The notes under the pieces: generated by a model
The model's input: the letters and a program-made list of their open reading frames with translations, nothing else
Database searches by the model: none
Told to the model about the DNA's origin: nothing
Source of the DNA: Cloacibacterium caeni
GTDB lineage: Bacteria; Bacteroidota; Bacteroidia; Flavobacteriales; Weeksellaceae
NCBI RefSeq assembly: GCF_907163105.1
Contig: NZ_OU015321.1
Location: forward strand, 2,061,001 to 2,125,000
Direction: 5' to 3'
DNA length: 64,000 bases
Translations under genes and position numbers: made by a program
Shown: positions 61,189 to 64,000 of the stretch, piece by piece
Layout of the letters: each line of letters begins with the position of its first letter
How positions within the stretch are numbered: position 1 is the first letter of the stretch

Positions 61189-61908
61189 ATGCTAGACGAT
61201 AACGCATCAGAAGATAAAAGATTACAAGAAAGTTTAAGACAAAAAACTTGGGACGAAACCGTAACCAAAGATTCTTGGATGGTTTTCAAAGTGATGTCTG
61301 AATTTGTAGATGGCTACGAAAAATTAGCCAAAATAGGACCTTGTGTTTCTATTTTCGGTTCTGCAAGGTTAAAACCAGAAGATCCTTATTATCAAATGGC
61401 GGTAGATATTGCCAGAAAAATTACAGAAATTGGCTTCGGTGTTATTACAGGAGGCGGTCCTGGAATTATGGAAGCAGGAAACAAAGGAGCGAGAGAAGGC
61501 AACGGAAAATCCATTGGATTAAACATAGAATTGCCATTTGAACAAAATTTTAATCCTTTTATAGATAAACCTTACTCGATTAATTTTGATTACTTTTTCG
61601 TAAGAAAAGTGATGTTTGTGAAGTATTCTCAAGGCTTTATTGTTTTACCAGGAGGTTTCGGAACACTGGATGAACTTTCGGAAGCGTTAACATTAATTCA
61701 GACGCATAAAATCGGCAGATTCCCAATTGTTTTGGTGGGAACAGAATTTTGGAGCGGACTTTTGGATTGGTTTACCGGAACTTTACTGAAAAATCATTTG
61801 ATTAAAGAAGAAGATTTAAGTCTTTTCCGAGTAGTAGATACAGCAGATGAAGCCGTGGCTCACATTAAAGCTTTCTACGATAAATACTCTGTAAGTGTAA
61901 ATTTCTAG
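61189..61908 (+). CDS. LOG-family (TIGR00730) nucleotide monophosphate phosphoribohydrolase-like protein
   Basis: The 239-residue protein has the Rossmann-like fold of the LOG family: CVSIFGSARLKPEDPYY, GVITGGGPGIMEAGNKGAREG and the motif PGGFGTLDELSEALTLIQ. Members cleave nucleoside monophosphates (cytokinin riboside 5'-phosphate in some species) or act as nucleotide nucleosidases. Its place after the AmgK-MurU-like genes does not clearly link it to cell-wall recycling. Confidence 0.9.
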   Translation: MLDDNASEDKRLQESLRQKTWDETVTKDSWMVFKVMSEFVDGYEKLAKIGPCVSIFGSARLKPEDPYYQMAVDIARKITEIGFGVITGGGPGIMEAGNKGAREGNGKSIGLNIELPFEQNFNPFIDKPYSINFDYFFVRKVMFVKYSQGFIVLPGGFGTLDELSEALTLIQTHKIGRFPIVLVGTEFWSGLLDWFTGTLLKNHLIKEEDLSLFRVVDTADEAVAHIKAFYDKYSVSVNF

Positions 61909-61938
61909 AATTTGGCATAAGATTTGACATTTTTTATA

Positions 61939-61946
61939 TACATTTG
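61939..61946 (+). promoter_or_regulatory. -7 box of the DUF6702 gene
   Basis: TACATTTG fits TAnnTTTG and lies 41 nt before the preferred ATG at 61988. Confidence 0.6.
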
Positions 61947-61987
61947 AAAAAAATACAACTTTGAAAAAAGTATTAAATAAGAAAAAA

Positions 61988-62458
61988 ATGAAAAAATTTA
62001 TAGGAATTATCGCAATAGGTTTAATCACAATGCTGATGAGTTTTACACTCTCAGATTTTTATTCTTCTATGACCAAGGTAGATTATGTAGAAGGCAGTAA
62101 AACGCTAAAATTCACTACAAAATTAAACTCTGGACACATAGCAGAAGTTTTAAAAATTAATCCTAATACAACTGCTTTTGAAGCGGAAGTGAAAAGATAT
62201 GTAAATGACCATTTTGACGTGTATGTAAACGGTCAAAACAAAGCGCTTACGTTTACCGGAAGTCAAGTGAATGGAGAAAGTGTTTGGGTATATTTCGAAG
62301 CGAATGGCGTTTCTGATATTTCTAGCTTAAAAATTAAGAATAACATTTTACTAGAAGCTTATCCTAAACAACTCAACTTGGTAAACATTGCTTATAAAGG
62401 TTCTCAAAAAAACATGACCTTTATGCGAGGAAAAGAAGTAAACGAAGTTTCTTTCTAA
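61988..62458 (+). CDS. DUF6702 family exported protein
   Basis: The 156-residue protein has a signal peptide (KKFIGIIAIGLITMLMSFT) and a beta-rich domain with KVDYVEGSKTLKFTTKLNSG, DHFDVYVNGQNKALTFTGSQVNGESVWVYFEA, matching the DUF6702 family of Bacteroidota. I chose the ATG at 61988 because the signal peptide begins there; an in-frame TTG at 61961 would add nine residues. Function is unknown, probably periplasmic. Confidence 0.85.
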   Translation: MKKFIGIIAIGLITMLMSFTLSDFYSSMTKVDYVEGSKTLKFTTKLNSGHIAEVLKINPNTTAFEAEVKRYVNDHFDVYVNGQNKALTFTGSQVNGESVWVYFEANGVSDISSLKIKNNILLEAYPKQLNLVNIAYKGSQKNMTFMRGKEVNEVSF

Positions 62459-62481
62459 CAAAAATTTTTAAACATAAAAGT

Positions 62482-62513
62482 AAAAGCCTTACAGATTTTG
62501 TAAGGCTTTTTTT
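62482..62513 (+). terminator. Terminator of the DUF6702 gene
   Basis: AAAAGCCTTACA (62482-62493) pairs perfectly with TGTAAGGCTTTT (62499-62510) followed by more T residues. Confidence 0.93.
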
Positions 62514-62644
62514 ACGACTATAATTGTACGAAATATTTTATTGTAGTTATTGTGCTTTTGGAGCAAAATCTTTAGGCTAAAAACACCTTTCTTTTTCACA
62601 GAATAGAATACATTATTTTATGATTACATCATTAATCTTCACAC

Positions 62645-62678
62645 AAAAAAACAGCTTCATTTCTGAAGCTGTTTTTTT
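62645..62678 (-). terminator. Terminator of the DUF5689 gene
   Basis: ACAGCTTCA and TGAAGCTGT with a 4-nt loop, A-rich on the left and T-rich on the right, form a hairpin usable in both directions. It lies 20 bp past the stop codon of the gene at 62698. Confidence 0.88.
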
Positions 62679-62697
62679 ATTATTTATTGGAATTTAA

Positions 62698-64000
62698 TTA
62701 CTTCATCCCTTTTACTGAGAAGTTGTCTAATTCCCAAGTAGTAGAAGCACCGTCTACTGACGTATACTTAAATGCTACTACTAAATCCTTTCCTTTGAAA
62801 TCAGTTACATCTATTTTACTTGATCCTATAAATCTTCCGAAAGAATTTAAGTCACCATCTAAACGAGCTGTTTTCTGAGTCCAAACCGTTGTATCAACAT
62901 TGCCTGTATAGTTTTCAGTTACATATACTTCAAGCGATGGAACACCAGAGGCAGAATTATATCTTCCATCCGTCTGAAAATACATGAAAACTCCTGAAAA
63001 ATCTGAAGGTACAGTTATTTTTTTAGAGATTAACCAATCAACATTAGCTGAACGACCTCCATCAATATAAGCACTTGGACTTGGATTTCCATAGTTTGTG
63101 GTAGTCCACTGTTGGGTTCCTGAACCGTTTACTGTAGTCCAATTTGAAAGATTTGAAAATTCATCATTAAAAATATCTCTGAAAGAAGGAGACAATGTCC
63201 CGTCACATCTATTTCCATCTAAATCTAAACCTAACCTATTTGTAATGATTAATTCATATGTGGTATTATATTTTTTAAGGATTCCATAAACATCACCTTT
63301 ACCTGTATCCATAATATCATTTGCAAATGTTGCAAAACTTTCTGTATAAAGATTGATTTTGTTGCTTGAACAATCCTCCAAAGTTCTACTTCCATAAAAT
63401 ATATGTCCTAAATCTTCTTTAACAAGTTGCAAATCTTTAATTTTAATCCATCTGCCTACATCTGCATCAGTAAGACCCGCGATTGTTTTTTCTGTAGCTA
63501 CAACTTCTGTGAAATCTGTAGTAGGGAAGAAATGCTTATAAACATCGTTAGCAAGAACTCTACCTACATTTCCGTTAAACAAACCACCTAATTGTACTTC
63601 TTTATTTACAGAACCTACATATAAATCCTTAAGATTAATTAACACTTGTTTTCCTACAAAGAATCTAGGGTCTGCATAAAGAGAAGCCATATCTATGTTT
63701 ACTCTAATACCACCTGTTTTATCTTCTACATAAATGTATTTAAACAAGTTTCCTGTTTTATCATTAGCAGTAACTTGCGCTTTAAGGTAAGCATTATCTG
63801 GAATTTGAGCTAATGTACCAGAGAAATAAGCTTTTACTTCAGCAATAGTTTTCATTGCTTTTCCTTCTGTACTGAAAGAACAAGAAGGTGTAGAGCCATC
63901 TAATCTTGCCCCATTCATTTTAAGATCCGAAACTCTATTGATATAGAATTGGTAAGTAGAATTATATCTACTTAAAACCCCCACAAAGGTACCATTACCA
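62698..64000 (-). CDS. DUF5689-repeat surface protein with C-terminal choice-of-anchor-type domain, N-terminus cut
   Basis: The frame is open to the window edge, so the beginning lies outside. The visible ~434 residues hold part of one repeat (GTFVGVLSRYNSTYQFYINRVSDLKMNG), a complete DUF5689 unit (AEVKAYFSGTLAQIPDNAYLKAQVTAND to YGILKKYNTTYELIITNRLGLDLDG) and a jelly-roll-like end (FSNLSNWTTVNGSGTQQWTTTN to TTWELDNFSVKG) of the choice-of-anchor J type. Such proteins are exported and surface-attached in Bacteroidota. The GTG at 63984 is an internal codon, not a start. Confidence 0.85.
   Translation of the reverse strand, partial: GNGTFVGVLSRYNSTYQFYINRVSDLKMNGARLDGSTPSCSFSTEGKAMKTIAEVKAYFSGTLAQIPDNAYLKAQVTANDKTGNLFKYIYVEDKTGGIRVNIDMASLYADPRFFVGKQVLINLKDLYVGSVNKEVQLGGLFNGNVGRVLANDVYKHFFPTTDFTEVVATEKTIAGLTDADVGRWIKIKDLQLVKEDLGHIFYGSRTLEDCSSNKINLYTESFATFANDIMDTGKGDVYGILKKYNTTYELIITNRLGLDLDGNRCDGTLSPSFRDIFNDEFSNLSNWTTVNGSGTQQWTTTNYGNPSPSAYIDGGRSANVDWLISKKITVPSDFSGVFMYFQTDGRYNSASGVPSLEVYVTENYTGNVDTTVWTQKTARLDGDLNSFGRFIGSSKIDVTDFKGKDLVVAFKYTSVDGASTTWELDNFSVKGMK

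Overview
The window looks like a chromosomal segment of an AT-rich member of the Bacteroidota, class Flavobacteriia, probably Weeksellaceae (Chryseobacterium/Cloacibacterium-like). The evidence is Bacteroidota-type promoters (TAnnTTTG -7 boxes in front of many genes), a SusC-type receptor, the flavobacterial exosortase XrtF with its partner, DUF6266/DUF6702/DUF5689 proteins, and several TTG start codons. No rRNA, tRNA, CRISPR array, prophage or complete insertion sequence is visible.

Layout. 1-1255: truncated SusC-like outer-membrane protein. 1511-6347: rimP-nusA-infB translation/transcription operon (minus strand) with its promoter and terminator. 6432-28971: a large surface-polysaccharide (O-antigen type) locus: ugd, rfbB, rfbA, ABC exporter wzm/wzt, a WbqC-like protein, a hexapeptide acyltransferase, wecE, many glycosyltransferases (GT2, GT4 and GT32 types), an epimerase-like protein and two more acyltransferases. 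Gene content predicts a polymer made and exported by the ABC-transporter route, with dTDP-Fuc4N (RfbA-RfbB-WecE) as a precursor and probably an N-acylated Fuc4N. Inside it, 16435-18351 is a foreign-looking patch with an HTH protein, arrays of 11-bp repeats and a DUF6266 gene.

29098-32651: a carbonic anhydrase - small exported protein - SulP transporter - carbonic anhydrase cluster. 32678-41401: PAP2-like protein, acyltransferase-like protein, pth, a lipoprotein, mfd and a GH3-family protein. 41448-44887: accessory genes (RelE/ParE toxin-antitoxin pair, SMR exporter, MFS transporter, AbiH-type phage-defence protein). 45028-49757: dnaB, rnhA, nadB, nadC. 49932-58096: TonB receptor, membrane protein, asd, cation efflux protein, XrtF pair, subtilisin-like lipoprotein. 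58136-61908: AmgK-like kinase, GxxExxY protein, stand-alone RapZ C-terminal domain, MurU-like nucleotidyltransferase and LOG protein, which together suggest amino-sugar/cell-wall recycling. The window ends with a DUF6702 protein and a truncated DUF5689 surface protein.

The most notable theme is short interspersed repeats. Imperfect palindromes and low-complexity repeats lie between genes throughout. Three appear to have entered coding sequences in frame (mfd, a GT4 gene, the GH3 gene), and both GxxExxY genes sit inside inverted repeats, one of them in a duplicated unit that also carries a decayed copy of the next gene's start. A second theme is promoters whose -7 box ends only 4-5 nt before ATG, predicting leaderless mRNAs for six genes.
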